Assembly: GCA_016934175.1 (NCBI GenBank)
Contig: JAFGTI010000010.1
Coordinates: 1-22,316 of the forward strand
DNA from: Acholeplasmataceae bacterium
GTDB taxonomy: Bacteria > Bacillota_I > Bacilli_A > Acholeplasmatales > Acholeplasmataceae
Reading direction: 5' to 3'
DNA: 22,316 bases
Positions 6,960-14,396 of the stretch are shown here, in pieces. The first letter of the stretch is position 1, and every line of letters starts with the position of its first letter. The notes under the pieces were generated by a model that was not told where the DNA came from, did not search any database, and was given only the letters and a program-made list of their open reading frames with translations. The position numbers were made by a program, and so were the translations under genes.

Positions 6960-7127
6960 TTATACTTCGATAATTGCGTCTGATGGACAAACCGCTTCAC
7001 ATGCTCCACAGTCAATACAAACATCTTCATCAATGACATAAATATCTCCAGGAGAGATACAATCAACAGGACACACTTCTACACATGATGCATCGCAAGT
7101 ACAAGCATCAGTAATTCTTCTTGGCAT
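6960..7127 (-). CDS. Small two-cluster ferredoxin, 55 aa
   Basis: A complete 55-codon gene. The ribosome site TGGAGG (complement of 7135-7140) lies 7 bases before the ATG. The second cluster motif is normal: Cys37-x2-Cys40-x2-Cys43-x3-Cys47-Pro. The first is unusual: Cys9, Cys11, Cys15 and Cys19-Pro, with Asp12 where the second cysteine of CxxCxxCxxxCP should be and a further Cys23. The stretch DASCVEVCPVDCI resembles seven-iron (3Fe-4S plus 4Fe-4S) ferredoxins, but those have a longer gap before it. It is a soluble electron carrier, plausibly working with pyruvate:ferredoxin oxidoreductase or hydrogenase, though neither link is shown here. It has its own promoter and terminator and is divergent from the gene at 7346. 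Confidence 0.92.
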   Translation of the reverse strand: MPRRITDACTCDASCVEVCPVDCISPGDIYVIDEDVCIDCGACEAVCPSDAIIEV

Positions 7128-7156
7128 AATAAGACCTCCATATTCTCTATACCCTC

Positions 7157-7185
7157 ATTTTAGAGAATTGAGAGCATAATGTCAA
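7157..7185 (-). promoter_or_regulatory. Promoter of the ferredoxin gene
   Basis: Read on the minus strand: TTGACA (7185-7180), a 17-base spacer, then TAAAAT (7162-7157). The start of transcription would be near 7150, about 23 bases before the ATG. The -35 box is a perfect match and the spacing is ideal. Confidence 0.8.
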
Positions 7186-7211
7186 TATCATTTTCAAATT
7201 ATGTGTACTTC

Positions 7212-7229
7212 TTTAAAATTAATTTTAAA
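7212..7229. repeat. 18-base perfect A/T palindrome between divergent promoters
   Basis: Nine-base arms (TTTAAAATT and its complement) meet without a spacer, between the ferredoxin promoter (minus) and the -10 box of the gene at 7346 (plus). It could be an operator, but an all-A/T palindrome of this size may also arise by chance in such DNA. Confidence 0.4.
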
Positions 7230-7270
7230 CAGATATTCATAAAGACTCAATTATGCACATGATTAATATA

Positions 7271-7279
7271 TGCTATAAT
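7271..7279 (+). promoter_or_regulatory. Extended -10 promoter element of the zinc-ribbon/membrane gene
   Basis: TGCTATAAT (7271-7279) is a perfect -10 box with the extended TGn. No clear -35 box is present at 16-18 bases. The gene start at 7346 lies about 60 bases beyond the expected transcription start. Confidence 0.5.
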
Positions 7280-7345
7280 AATTACATATAACGAGCTTAT
7301 GTGTTTAAGTTCTATCATATTGATTTGAAAAGAGGCGATGCAACG

Positions 7346-9793
7346 ATGCAAAAGCAAAAAGCGAGAGTGTTTCCTGATTGCTCATGTTGTGGAGAACGTT
7401 TAGAAAAAAAGAATGAATTACTACCAGGATTGGTACAATGTCCTGTTTGTAAGAATGAACACTATGTCAGCCAAACCTATAACCAACAATCGATGATTAA
7501 ACTTAAAGAAGCTGATTTGAAAAGGATTTCAAAGAAGTTTATTGAAGCATATGACGATTATGAAATGATTTCTAGTGAATATCCTGAACTCATCGAACCC
7601 TATTGGGGGATGTTTTTAAGTACTTATGGAATCATTTATGAAGAAAATGAAGAATTAAAAAGATTTGGACCCAAGATTCATATGTATTTAGATGAGATGC
7701 CATCACAAAGTAAGTATTTTAAAAAGGTAATCGTACTATCACAAGATAAATATAAGAAACAACATTTTATTGAAGAGGGTGAGTTGATTGATAAGATTTG
7801 GAATGAAACAAAACCCGCTTTAAAGAAAATAAAGAAGGTTCTTAAAAAAACTGATGATGAATCAAATGATGGAAGCGAACCTTTAGAAACAGCACTTTAT
7901 AAAAAGATGGGATCTAGTCTTCCAAAAGATTACACGTTAGATCCAATATTGGAAAATAAGATTAAAAATGCCGAGATTATTTATTTAAAAGCAAATAAAT
8001 TTGGTAGAGCTAATAAAGTATTTGATGAAGTACTTGAAATTGATCCTTATGCCAAACGTGCTCTATGGGGTAAGTTATTATGCAAGTTGCAAGTAAGTGA
8101 TTTTGATCTCCTAGGATTGAATATTAAGTTAAGTGTTGCTTTTCCTTTATTTGAAGAAGTGATGGAATGCCATAAAAAGGATGATGAAAATATTTATCTT
8201 CAAGCATTTGAAACTTATCTATTTAAACTTTTTAAGTCATCCAATAAGTTTGATGAAGAACTTTTTGACTATATTTTAAGTTGGAAGAATAGATATGATC
8301 AACATCAATTTTCTAAAGTTTTATATGAAGAAATTAGATTATATTTGGAAAAAGATAATTTATCTGATGTAAGTTGGATACATCAAGCACTTGCTGCATC
8401 TTTGAGATTTGTAGAAAAAGAGAATCCTAAAGAATATATTAATAAACATATTGAAATTGCGCGTGACCTCAATTTAAATAAACTTTATAAAGATGCTCAA
8501 AAAGTGATTGATATTGTTTTATCACTAGAAGAGAAAAACCAAGAAGCACTAATCATTCAACTTTGTGCTACTTATAAAGTACCAGAACTTACTTTATTAC
8601 ATACAGAACTTCAAGATTTGAAATTGATCAAAGCTTTTGAAGATTTAATTGAAAGTGGATATCAGAATCTTGATGTGTTTATGGAGGTTAGACTAGCAGC
8701 GATTAATCTAGTCGAAAATGGAAATTATAAACAATCACTTCAATTAATGGATTTGTTTATTGAGCATTGTCCTGAAAAAGAAGTCGATGTATTAAATGAT
8801 AGTTTACTTGAAATCTCTGAATTGTTAATCTATAAAGAAAAGCATAAAGAAGCTGAGAAATATGTCAATCATTTAATCCATAATCTACCTTTGCTTCCTG
8901 CTGCACATTGGTGTAAACTAAAAATCGCTTTAGGTGCAAATACAAATTTTGATGTTTTAATGTATAGCAAGAAAGATTTAATGGAATATCCTGACTTTGA
9001 ACATGCCATTAATTCAACATCCAATCCCGAAGATTATATAAAATTTTATGAAATTCATGATGCTTTAAAACAATCTACTAAAGAAGGTAGAACATTTAAG
9101 AAGATGGCGAATAAGCATTATGATGAATTTGAAGCATTATGTGGTCTCGCAGATATTCATACTTTCGTAACTGATATTGTTCCTGAATTACAGAAGAAAG
9201 TAAAAAGAATGGCACATGTCGAACAATCAGGAGCATCGAATATTACTAATCGAACTGTGATTATCCTGATTTTAATTGGACTTGCGTTTGTAGTGAGCAA
9301 TTTAAGGGCTTTATTTGATACTGGCGCTACAAATCAAGGTAGTGTAGTAGCGGATCGATTGATTGCATTTATTATACCTTTAGGAGCTCCAGGTTTATTT
9401 GGATTATTATTTATAGTCTTTATTCTAACAGCTGTTAGAGAAGGTAATTCATTTTTAAAATCTTTATTAAAAGGATTTTTATTAGGATTATTATTTACAG
9501 TAATCGCTCTAGTTGTCATCTTTGGTATTCCTTGGGCACTAGCTAGCTATCTAGATACACTTTTATTTAGATTGTCTGATATATCAGCTTTGGGACTTTC
9601 TTCAATTGTTGTAGCTGGAACTTTATTTGGGTTAGTCATTATAGCATCAATTTTGATTTTAAGAGGTTTTCATATCAAACTTGTTGAATCAACGCAAAGT
9701 AAAAAAGCTTCACGCTCAAGTATTATTAATTTTATCGTTGTTGGATTAATTGTAATAGGGGCTTTAGCGGTAACACTTTTAGGATTGTTATAA
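7346..9793 (+). CDS. Large zinc-ribbon / helical-repeat / multi-pass membrane protein of unknown function, 815 aa
   Basis: The start at 7346 is preferred over an upstream GTG at 7301 because AGAGG (7331-7335) precedes it and the zinc ribbon begins soon after. Three parts are visible. Residues 12-35 form a zinc ribbon (Cys12-x2-Cys15 and Cys32-x2-Cys35). Residues about 40-620 are helical, acidic and Lys-rich, with TPR-like stretches (for example around AN-KFGRANKVFDEVLEIDPYAKRALWGKLL, and a Cys-Pro-Glu-Lys-Glu segment later). About 630-815 holds five predicted membrane helices. The architecture resembles bacterial membrane proteins in which a cytoplasmic zinc ribbon and TPR region serves as a scaffold. 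No enzyme motif was seen. It stands alone between its own promoter and a strong terminator. Confidence 0.75.
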   Translation: MQKQKARVFPDCSCCGERLEKKNELLPGLVQCPVCKNEHYVSQTYNQQSMIKLKEADLKRISKKFIEAYDDYEMISSEYPELIEPYWGMFLSTYGIIYEENEELKRFGPKIHMYLDEMPSQSKYFKKVIVLSQDKYKKQHFIEEGELIDKIWNETKPALKKIKKVLKKTDDESNDGSEPLETALYKKMGSSLPKDYTLDPILENKIKNAEIIYLKANKFGRANKVFDEVLEIDPYAKRALWGKLLCKLQVSDFDLLGLNIKLSVAFPLFEEVMECHKKDDENIYLQAFETYLFKLFKSSNKFDEELFDYILSWKNRYDQHQFSKVLYEEIRLYLEKDNLSDVSWIHQALAASLRFVEKENPKEYINKHIEIARDLNLNKLYKDAQKVIDIVLSLEEKNQEALIIQLCATYKVPELTLLHTELQDLKLIKAFEDLIESGYQNLDVFMEVRLAAINLVENGNYKQSLQLMDLFIEHCPEKEVDVLNDSLLEISELLIYKEKHKEAEKYVNHLIHNLPLLPAAHWCKLKIALGANTNFDVLMYSKKDLMEYPDFEHAINSTSNPEDYIKFYEIHDALKQSTKEGRTFKKMANKHYDEFEALCGLADIHTFVTDIVPELQKKVKRMAHVEQSGASNITNRTVIILILIGLAFVVSNLRALFDTGATNQGSVVADRLIAFIIPLGAPGLFGLLFIVFILTAVREGNSFLKSLLKGFLLGLLFTVIALVVIFGIPWALASYLDTLLFRLSDISALGLSSIVVAGTLFGLVIIASILILRGFHIKLVESTQSKKASRSSIINFIVVGLIVIGALAVTLLGLL

Positions 9794-9808
9794 ATTTAAT
9801 ATATCAAT

Positions 9809-9855
9809 AAATAAACAAAACAGAAACGATTATTGCGTTTCTGTTTTGTTTATTT
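9809..9855. terminator. Bidirectional terminator between convergent genes
   Basis: A perfect 20-base-pair stem (9809-9828 with 9836-9855) and a 7-base loop. The arms carry A- and T-rich ends, giving U-rich tails in both directions. It sits exactly between the stop of the plus-strand gene (9793) and the stop of the minus-strand gene (9879). Confidence 0.92.
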
Positions 9856-9878
9856 CATACTTGTATAGAATATTTTGA

Positions 9879-10850
9879 TTAGTCCTCACCTGGATACTTT
9901 AATCCCCAAACATGTCTTAGTTCGTCCATTTGTTTCATCACGAATAATGTTGTCTGATAAGGCATTAAAGGACTTTCCGTCAAATTCTCTTCTAGACACC
10001 GAATAACCTCGTTAATTTCATATTCAAAACCATTTTTTAGGTGAGGATAAGAGATTTCTTCGATTAGGTGATGATCTAAATCAAAAATTTGAGCTTTTTC
10101 AGCTTTCCAAAAATCATAGATTTTGATATAACCTTTTGTTCCTTTGATTAAAGCTACTTTATCTAATTGCTTTTCAAGTGAACTTGATAGAATTGCTATA
10201 GCGTTATGATATTGAAAAGTGTATTGTTCTGATAAATCGATTCCAATAGGATCAAGATGAGATTTTGTTTCAAAAGATAATGGACTTCCGAGAAATAAAT
10301 GAGCGAAATGTATTGGATAAACTCCCAAATCAAGTAATGCTCCACCACCTAAATTTGGATTAACAAGACGATCTTTTCTATTAAATTTCATTGAAAATCC
10401 AAAGTGAGCTTCAAGCATAGTTATTTCGCCAATAATTGATTGATCAATTCTATGTTTAACTTCTTTAATGGTTGGTAAGAATCTTGTCCACATGGCTTCC
10501 ATTATAAAAAGATGATTTTCTTTTGCTTTATTGAAAACTGTCAATGCTTGTTTGGCATTTAACGTAAATGATTTTTCACACAATATATTTTTATGATATT
10601 TAAGTGCAAGCATCATATGTTCAAAATGCAACCCGTGAGGAGTCGCAATATAGACGCAATCAATATTATCATCTTTTAACATTTCTTCATAGTTGTCATA
10701 AACTTTTTCATATCCATATGCTTTTTGATACTTTCTTGCTTTAAGAATATCTCGACTTGCGATTGCATATAGATATCCTTTGGTTACTTTCATAGCTTCA
10801 CTAAAAGTTTTCGCTATACGACCTGCACCAATCACTCCGAATCGAACCAT
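9879..10850 (-). CDS. Gfo/Idh/MocA-family NAD(P)-dependent oxidoreductase
   Basis: A 323-residue cytoplasmic dehydrogenase. The Rossmann domain opens with FGVIGAGRIA (4-13), and the family Glu-Lys-Ser motif (CEKS, 91-94; Lys93 catalytic) is present. GGGALLDLGVYPIH (168-181) gives the conserved Asp174 and His181 of the substrate domain. The start at 10850 is chosen for GGGTGA just upstream; a longer in-frame start at 10916 would overlap the DegV terminator. Members act on sugars, inositols or trans-dihydrodiols; the pattern WTRFLP near 121-126 is typical of the subgroup annotated as dihydrodiol or glucose-fructose-type dehydrogenases. The substrate is unknown. It lies downstream of the DegV gene but has its own promoter. 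Confidence 0.88.
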   Translation of the reverse strand: MVRFGVIGAGRIAKTFSEAMKVTKGYLYAIASRDILKARKYQKAYGYEKVYDNYEEMLKDDNIDCVYIATPHGLHFEHMMLALKYHKNILCEKSFTLNAKQALTVFNKAKENHLFIMEAMWTRFLPTIKEVKHRIDQSIIGEITMLEAHFGFSMKFNRKDRLVNPNLGGGALLDLGVYPIHFAHLFLGSPLSFETKSHLDPIGIDLSEQYTFQYHNAIAILSSSLEKQLDKVALIKGTKGYIKIYDFWKAEKAQIFDLDHHLIEEISYPHLKNGFEYEINEVIRCLEENLTESPLMPYQTTLFVMKQMDELRHVWGLKYPGED

Positions 10851-10866
10851 AGTATCACCCTTTTCT

Positions 10867-10895
10867 ATTATATAATAATTCAGTTTAGAAGTAAA
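10867..10895 (-). promoter_or_regulatory. Promoter of the Gfo/Idh/MocA gene, abutting the DegV terminator
   Basis: Minus strand: TTTACT (10895-10890), 17 bases, TATAAT (10872-10867). The -35 box lies in the T-rich tail of the upstream terminator. Transcription would begin near 10860, about 10 bases before the ATG at 10850, so the leader is very short. Confidence 0.55.
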
Positions 10896-10921
10896 AAAAA
10901 GATGAACCGAGTTCATCTTTT
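10893..10921 (-). terminator. Rho-independent terminator of the DegV gene
   Basis: AAAAGATGAAC pairs with GTTCATCTTTT (10897-10907 with 10911-10921, perfect 11 base pairs, 3-base loop). On the minus strand it is followed by a run of T (10900-10893). It lies 4 bases after the DegV stop. Confidence 0.85.
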
Positions 10922-10925
10922 ACTT

Positions 10926-11777
10926 TTATTCGTATACTTTTCTAGCAACATAAGCAAACATCATTGGACCAGTATGAATACCAAGAACTGGAGTTAATTT
11001 CGATAATGAAATATTTCTTATATTGAGTTCTCTTTTTAATGATTCTCCAAGTTGTTTAGCTTTTTCAATATCATCGCCGAAATGGACAATGAGATCAATT
11101 TTAGCTTTTTGGAACTTTTCAATCAATAGATCCTTCATTGCTATGAATGAACGTTGAATTCCAAACCCCTTAGAAACCGTTACATAAACACCTTCATCAT
11201 TAACAGTAATTACAGGTTTAATTCTAAGAATATTACCTATTGTACCTTCAACTTTACCGATTCTTCCACCTTTACGTAAATACTTAAGTGTGTTAATTGT
11301 GTATAAAGCAATACTGTCTTCAAATCTAAGCTTATTCAGTGTTTTAATAATCTGAGGTATAGTCACTTCAGCTTTTACCATGTCACATGCTTGTTCAACT
11401 AAAAGTGATAAACCGCCTCCTAGTGTCTTAGAATCATAATGAGTGATATTGAGTCCTTCTACATGTTCTAAAGCCAATCTAAAGGCATTATAAGTGCCAC
11501 TTAGTCCAGATGATAAATTGATGACGAGCGCATCAGTATATCCTTTTTTCTTTAAGTCTTCTAAAAGTTGATTTAAGTCATCCATGCTTGGGAGACTTGT
11601 TGATACATCATGATGGTCGAGTTTGTGATAAATATCATCTGATGTAATTTCTATGCCATCTCTAAAACTTTTTCCATCAATGACAATCATTAACGGAATG
11701 ACATATAAGTCAGGGTATTTCTTTAATGTCTCTTTTGATAGGTTAGCAGCTGAGTCTGTAATTATTGCTGTTTTCAT
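10926..11777 (-). CDS. DegV-family fatty-acid-binding protein
   Basis: A 283-residue DegV protein. Family signatures are TDSAANLS (7-14), TSLPS (60-64), INLSSGLSGTY (86-96), the GGRIGKVEGTIGNILRIKPV segment in the second half and the C-terminal HTGPMMFAYV. DegV/FakB proteins bind a fatty acid and, in characterised members (FakB of Staphylococcus), present it to the kinase FakA for phosphorylation and use in phospholipid synthesis. No FakA gene is in this window. The start at 11777 is fixed by GGAGG (11788-11784) 6 bases upstream; an in-frame ATG at 11801 has no such site. It is in its own transcription unit. Confidence 0.92.
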   Translation of the reverse strand: MKTAIITDSAANLSKETLKKYPDLYVIPLMIVIDGKSFRDGIEITSDDIYHKLDHHDVSTSLPSMDDLNQLLEDLKKKGYTDALVINLSSGLSGTYNAFRLALEHVEGLNITHYDSKTLGGGLSLLVEQACDMVKAEVTIPQIIKTLNKLRFEDSIALYTINTLKYLRKGGRIGKVEGTIGNILRIKPVITVNDEGVYVTVSKGFGIQRSFIAMKDLLIEKFQKAKIDLIVHFGDDIEKAKQLGESLKRELNIRNISLSKLTPVLGIHTGPMMFAYVARKVYE

Positions 11778-11840
11778 TTTATTCCTCCATTGAATTTTCA
11801 ATTTTTTCGATATAAAGCCATTTAGGTTATCTGCAAGGTA

Positions 11841-11870
11841 AGTCTATCATTTTATGAATAAACAAGTCAA
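11841..11870 (-). promoter_or_regulatory. Possible promoter of the DegV gene
   Basis: Minus strand: TTGACT (11870-11865), an 18-base spacer, TAGACT (11846-11841). The -35 is good and the -10 matches at 4 of 6 positions. It lies about 65 bases before the start codon. Confidence 0.4.
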
Positions 11871-12018
11871 AGAATTTGATAGTATATCCAAAAATATATA
11901 GAATATGTAAATATATGTGTAAAAAAATATCAATATCAAAGAAAATTGAGGCTCTTTTTTGATTCTATTTTTCTTATGATTAGATGCTATAAATTATAAG
12001 ATTTAGACATTTTCATGG

Positions 12019-12024
12019 TAAAAT
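12019..12024 (+). promoter_or_regulatory. Extended -10 element upstream of purine nucleoside phosphorylase
   Basis: TGGTAAAAT (12016-12024) gives a -10 box with TGn extension. The -35 region is poor. The intergenic stretch (11778-12047) otherwise holds only A/T-rich DNA and an imperfect inverted repeat (CTTATGATT ... AATTATAAG, 11973-12000). Confidence 0.4.
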
Positions 12025-12047
12025 AATTTTGGAAATGAGGGATGATG

Positions 12048-12866
12048 ATGAATCAATATGAAAAAGCTTTAGAGGCGGTTAAATACATAAAAAGTAAAAC
12101 CAATGTTGAAGCAAAGATTGGGCTTATTTTAGGTTCAGGGTTAGGCTCTATTACTGACGATATTGATAATTCGGTAGTTATTCCATTTGCTGAAATTCCA
12201 TATTTTGAAGTGCCTACTACGGTGGGACATCACGGAGCAGTAGTTATTGGGAAGCTCAATGGTGTTGATGTTGTTGCTTTATCGGGTCGATATCATTTTT
12301 ATGAGGGATATTCACTTGAGATTATTACGTTCCCCATTCGTGTTATGCATTTGTTAGGTATAAAAACGCTCATTATTACTAATGCATGTGGAGCGATTAA
12401 TACAGCATTTAAACCTGGAGATTTAATGGTTATTAGCGATCATATCAATCTAGTGTCCAATAATCCTTTAATTGGAAAGAATAACGATGAATTCGGTACA
12501 CGGTTTCCTGATGCGTCTGAAATTTATACAAAAGCACTTAAAAAAATTGCACATCAAACTGCTAAAGAGTTAGGTTATGAATTACAAGAAGGTGTTTATG
12601 CGTGGTGGACCGGACCTAGTTATGAAACACCTGCTGAAATCAAAATGATCCGTATCTTGGGGGCTGATGCTGTGGGTATGTCCACTGTACCAGAAGCACT
12701 CGTGGCATCTCATATGGACATGCAAGTATTAGGGATTTCATGCTTAACAAATATGGCTAGCGGAATATTAGATCAGAAATTATCTCATGAAGAAGTTATA
12801 CAAGTTGTTCGTCAAGTTAATGGGAAATTTCAAAATTTAGTAAAAAATATCCTTACAAAAATTTAA
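12048..12866 (+). CDS. punA: Purine nucleoside phosphorylase (inosine/guanosine type)
   Basis: A 272-residue cytoplasmic enzyme that splits purine (deoxy)nucleosides with phosphate to free base and (deoxy)ribose-1-phosphate for salvage. Visible: GSGLG (29-33, phosphate), the HHGA segment (61-64), SGRYHFYEGY (79-88), NACGA (112-116), GPSYETPAEI (189-198), GMSTVPE (210-216) and TNMASG (234-239). The Asn in the last motif fits the 6-oxopurine-specific trimeric class (inosine, guanosine), not the DeoD hexamer. Three ATG codons follow one another at 12042-12050; the third is preferred for its spacing from GAGGG (12037-12041), but 12042 or 12045 cannot be excluded. It is a single-gene unit ended by a hairpin. 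Confidence 0.93.
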   Translation: MNQYEKALEAVKYIKSKTNVEAKIGLILGSGLGSITDDIDNSVVIPFAEIPYFEVPTTVGHHGAVVIGKLNGVDVVALSGRYHFYEGYSLEIITFPIRVMHLLGIKTLIITNACGAINTAFKPGDLMVISDHINLVSNNPLIGKNNDEFGTRFPDASEIYTKALKKIAHQTAKELGYELQEGVYAWWTGPSYETPAEIKMIRILGADAVGMSTVPEALVASHMDMQVLGISCLTNMASGILDQKLSHEEVIQVVRQVNGKFQNLVKNILTKI

Positions 12867-12881
12867 AAAATCAAAAATATT

Positions 12882-12912
12882 GAAGAAGTTTTATCAAAAA
12901 GCTTCTTTTTTT
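12882..12912 (+). terminator. Terminator after purine nucleoside phosphorylase
   Basis: AAGAAGTTTT (12883-12892) pairs with AAAAGCTTCTT, skewed by one wobble (12898-12907), over a short loop; seven T follow (12906-12912). Confidence 0.75.
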
Positions 12913-12932
12913 ATGTAAGAATTGCATTTTAG

Positions 12933-12964
12933 TATTGTGCGACAAACAGTAGTGTGTTACAATA
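12933..12964 (+). promoter_or_regulatory. PadR promoter with possible operator
   Basis: TTGTGC (12935-12940), 17 bases, TACAAT (12958-12963) with TG at 12955-12956. A perfect 6-base inverted repeat (TATTGT 12933-12938; ACAATA 12959-12964) brackets the promoter and could be the site for autoregulation by the PadR protein. The promoter is moderately supported, the operator weakly. Confidence 0.4.
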
Positions 12965-12984
12965 GGTATGTAAGGAGTGATTAC

Positions 12985-13362
12985 ATGAATGCACAATTTA
13001 AAAGAGGAATTATTGAATTGTGTGTCTTGTCAGTACTTGTAGAAAAAGATATGTATGGTTATCTCATCATCAATCAACTCTCAGACTTTATTGATGTGAA
13101 TGAAAATACAATCTATCCAATACTAAGAAGACTCACTAAAGAAGATTATTTTGAAACATACCTTGAAGAATCAAATGAAGGAGCTCCGAGAAAATATTAC
13201 AGAATGACTGAAAAAGGATTCATCTATTATATTAGTCTAAGAGATGAATGGGATGCGTTTATTGGTGGTGTATATCAAATCATTAATCAAGGAGGAAAAA
13301 AGAATGAAGAAATATTTAGAAGATTTAAGACAAGAATTGAAAAAAAAGAATCTATCAAATAA
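12985..13362 (+). CDS. PadR-family transcriptional regulator
   Basis: A 125-residue winged-helix regulator: N-terminal helices with MYGY (about 23-26), the recognition region NTIYPILRRL (about 41-50) and the wing with PRKYYRMTEKG (about 69-79), then a short C-terminal helix for dimerisation. The start at 12985 is supported by AAGGAG (12972-12977); the open frame runs back to 12922 without a site. Its 3' end overlaps the HAAS/DUF4097 gene by 59 bases. PadR proteins of this size usually repress their own operon and a neighbouring envelope-stress or transport gene. Confidence 0.93.
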   Translation: MNAQFKRGIIELCVLSVLVEKDMYGYLIINQLSDFIDVNENTIYPILRRLTKEDYFETYLEESNEGAPRKYYRMTEKGFIYYISLRDEWDAFIGGVYQIINQGGKKNEEIFRRFKTRIEKKESIK

Positions 13363-14263
13363 AGAAATTGACGAAATCATAGCTGATCATGAAGAAATGA
13401 TTCAAACTGCAATGGCAGAGGGATTAACAGAAGATGAAATAAAGAAAAAATTTGGTCAACCAGAACAACTCGCTGAAGATTTAGCAGATTTCGAAGCAAA
13501 AGAGGAGTCAGAACAAAGCGATACAAATGATTATAAACTATTGAAATCGTTTGATATCTCTGAAAAAGAACTTTTTGTTGATGTTAAATTAGTTTCTGAG
13601 GATATAATCTATCAAACTTCTGATGATTCAACCATAAAAATCTACTACCGTGGTGAAGGGGAAATTGATCGGTATGATTTAGATTACAATAATGGAAAAC
13701 TTGAGCTATCTATTCAAAAAAGTTTAGGTTTAGGGATTAGTATATCAATCAACAAAAAAAATGATATAGATTTTATTATCGAATTACCTAAAACAAAAAT
13801 TGCTACTGAATTTACACATAAAAGTGTAAGTGCTGATATAAATATTAAAAACCTCCAAGTCAAAAAACTTAATCTTGGTACAACCAGTGGTGATGTTGTT
13901 ATTGAAAATTCAAAATTAGGAGATGCTACATGGCATACCGTTAGTGGCGTTCTTAACGTCCAATCTACAGACTTTGATGAATTGAATTCATCTCAAGTTA
14001 GCGGTGATCTCAAACTAGACAAAATTACAGTAAAAGGCAATATAAAATGTAATACCGTTAGTGGGGATATTGGTATTGATGAAGGGACTTGTGATCAATT
14101 TGATCTACATTCTGTTAGTGGAGACTTAAGTGGAAATGAATTTTATCCAAAAAAAGTAACATTGAGATCTGTTTCAGGTAACATCAATATTGAAAACAAA
14201 AAAGACCTTCCTATTGAAGTTGGAAGTAAACGTTCTGTTTCAGGCGATATCAAAATTAATTAA
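13304..14263 (+). CDS. HAAS-domain and DUF4097 beta-repeat protein
   Basis: A 319-residue protein. Residues 1-65 form the charged HAAS (DUF1700-like) helical domain typical of partners of PadR regulators (LRQELKKKNLSN, ADHEEMI, KKKFGQPEQLAEDL). Residues about 170-319 form a right-handed beta-solenoid-like DUF4097 region with a repeating V/T-S-G-D/N unit at about 175, 194, 213, 232, 252, 271, 290 and 312, a spacing of 19-20 residues. No signal peptide or membrane segment was seen, so it is predicted cytoplasmic, unlike many relatives. The start at 13304 is fixed by GGAGG (13291-13295); it lies 59 bases inside padR. The two are translated from overlapping frames and probably work together; the exact function of the family is not established. 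Confidence 0.85.
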   Translation: MKKYLEDLRQELKKKNLSNKEIDEIIADHEEMIQTAMAEGLTEDEIKKKFGQPEQLAEDLADFEAKEESEQSDTNDYKLLKSFDISEKELFVDVKLVSEDIIYQTSDDSTIKIYYRGEGEIDRYDLDYNNGKLELSIQKSLGLGISISINKKNDIDFIIELPKTKIATEFTHKSVSADINIKNLQVKKLNLGTTSGDVVIENSKLGDATWHTVSGVLNVQSTDFDELNSSQVSGDLKLDKITVKGNIKCNTVSGDIGIDEGTCDQFDLHSVSGDLSGNEFYPKKVTLRSVSGNINIENKKDLPIEVGSKRSVSGDIKIN

Positions 14264-14284
14264 ATTGTAATTTTGATGTATTAC

Positions 14285-14314
14285 AGGGGTGCTAATTAAT
14301 AGCACTCTTTTTTT
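14285..14314 (+). terminator. Terminator of the PadR/HAAS operon
   Basis: GGGTGCTA (14287-14294) pairs with TAGCACTC (14300-14307) with one wobble and a 5-base loop, followed by seven T. Confidence 0.8.
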
Positions 14315-14360
14315 GTTTTGAACTTAAAAAAAATAATATAATAAATTGATATCAAAGAAA

Positions 14361-14389
14361 TTGACATTAGATAATGATTTTGATATAAT
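14361..14389 (+). promoter_or_regulatory. Near-ideal sigma-70-type promoter of the RND/TetR operon
   Basis: A perfect TTGACA (14361-14366), a 17-base spacer and a perfect TATAAT (14384-14389) with TG at 14381-14382 (extended -10). Such full agreement is rare in this window and predicts a strong promoter that needs repression. Confidence 0.92.
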
Positions 14390-14396
14390 CATGATA

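Noticed and set aside
6192..9793. A possible defence island (NERD protein plus zinc-ribbon/TPR membrane protein)
   Set aside because: The NERD active site is altered, the genes are in separate transcription units, and no known defence, toxin-antitoxin or mobile genes are nearby.
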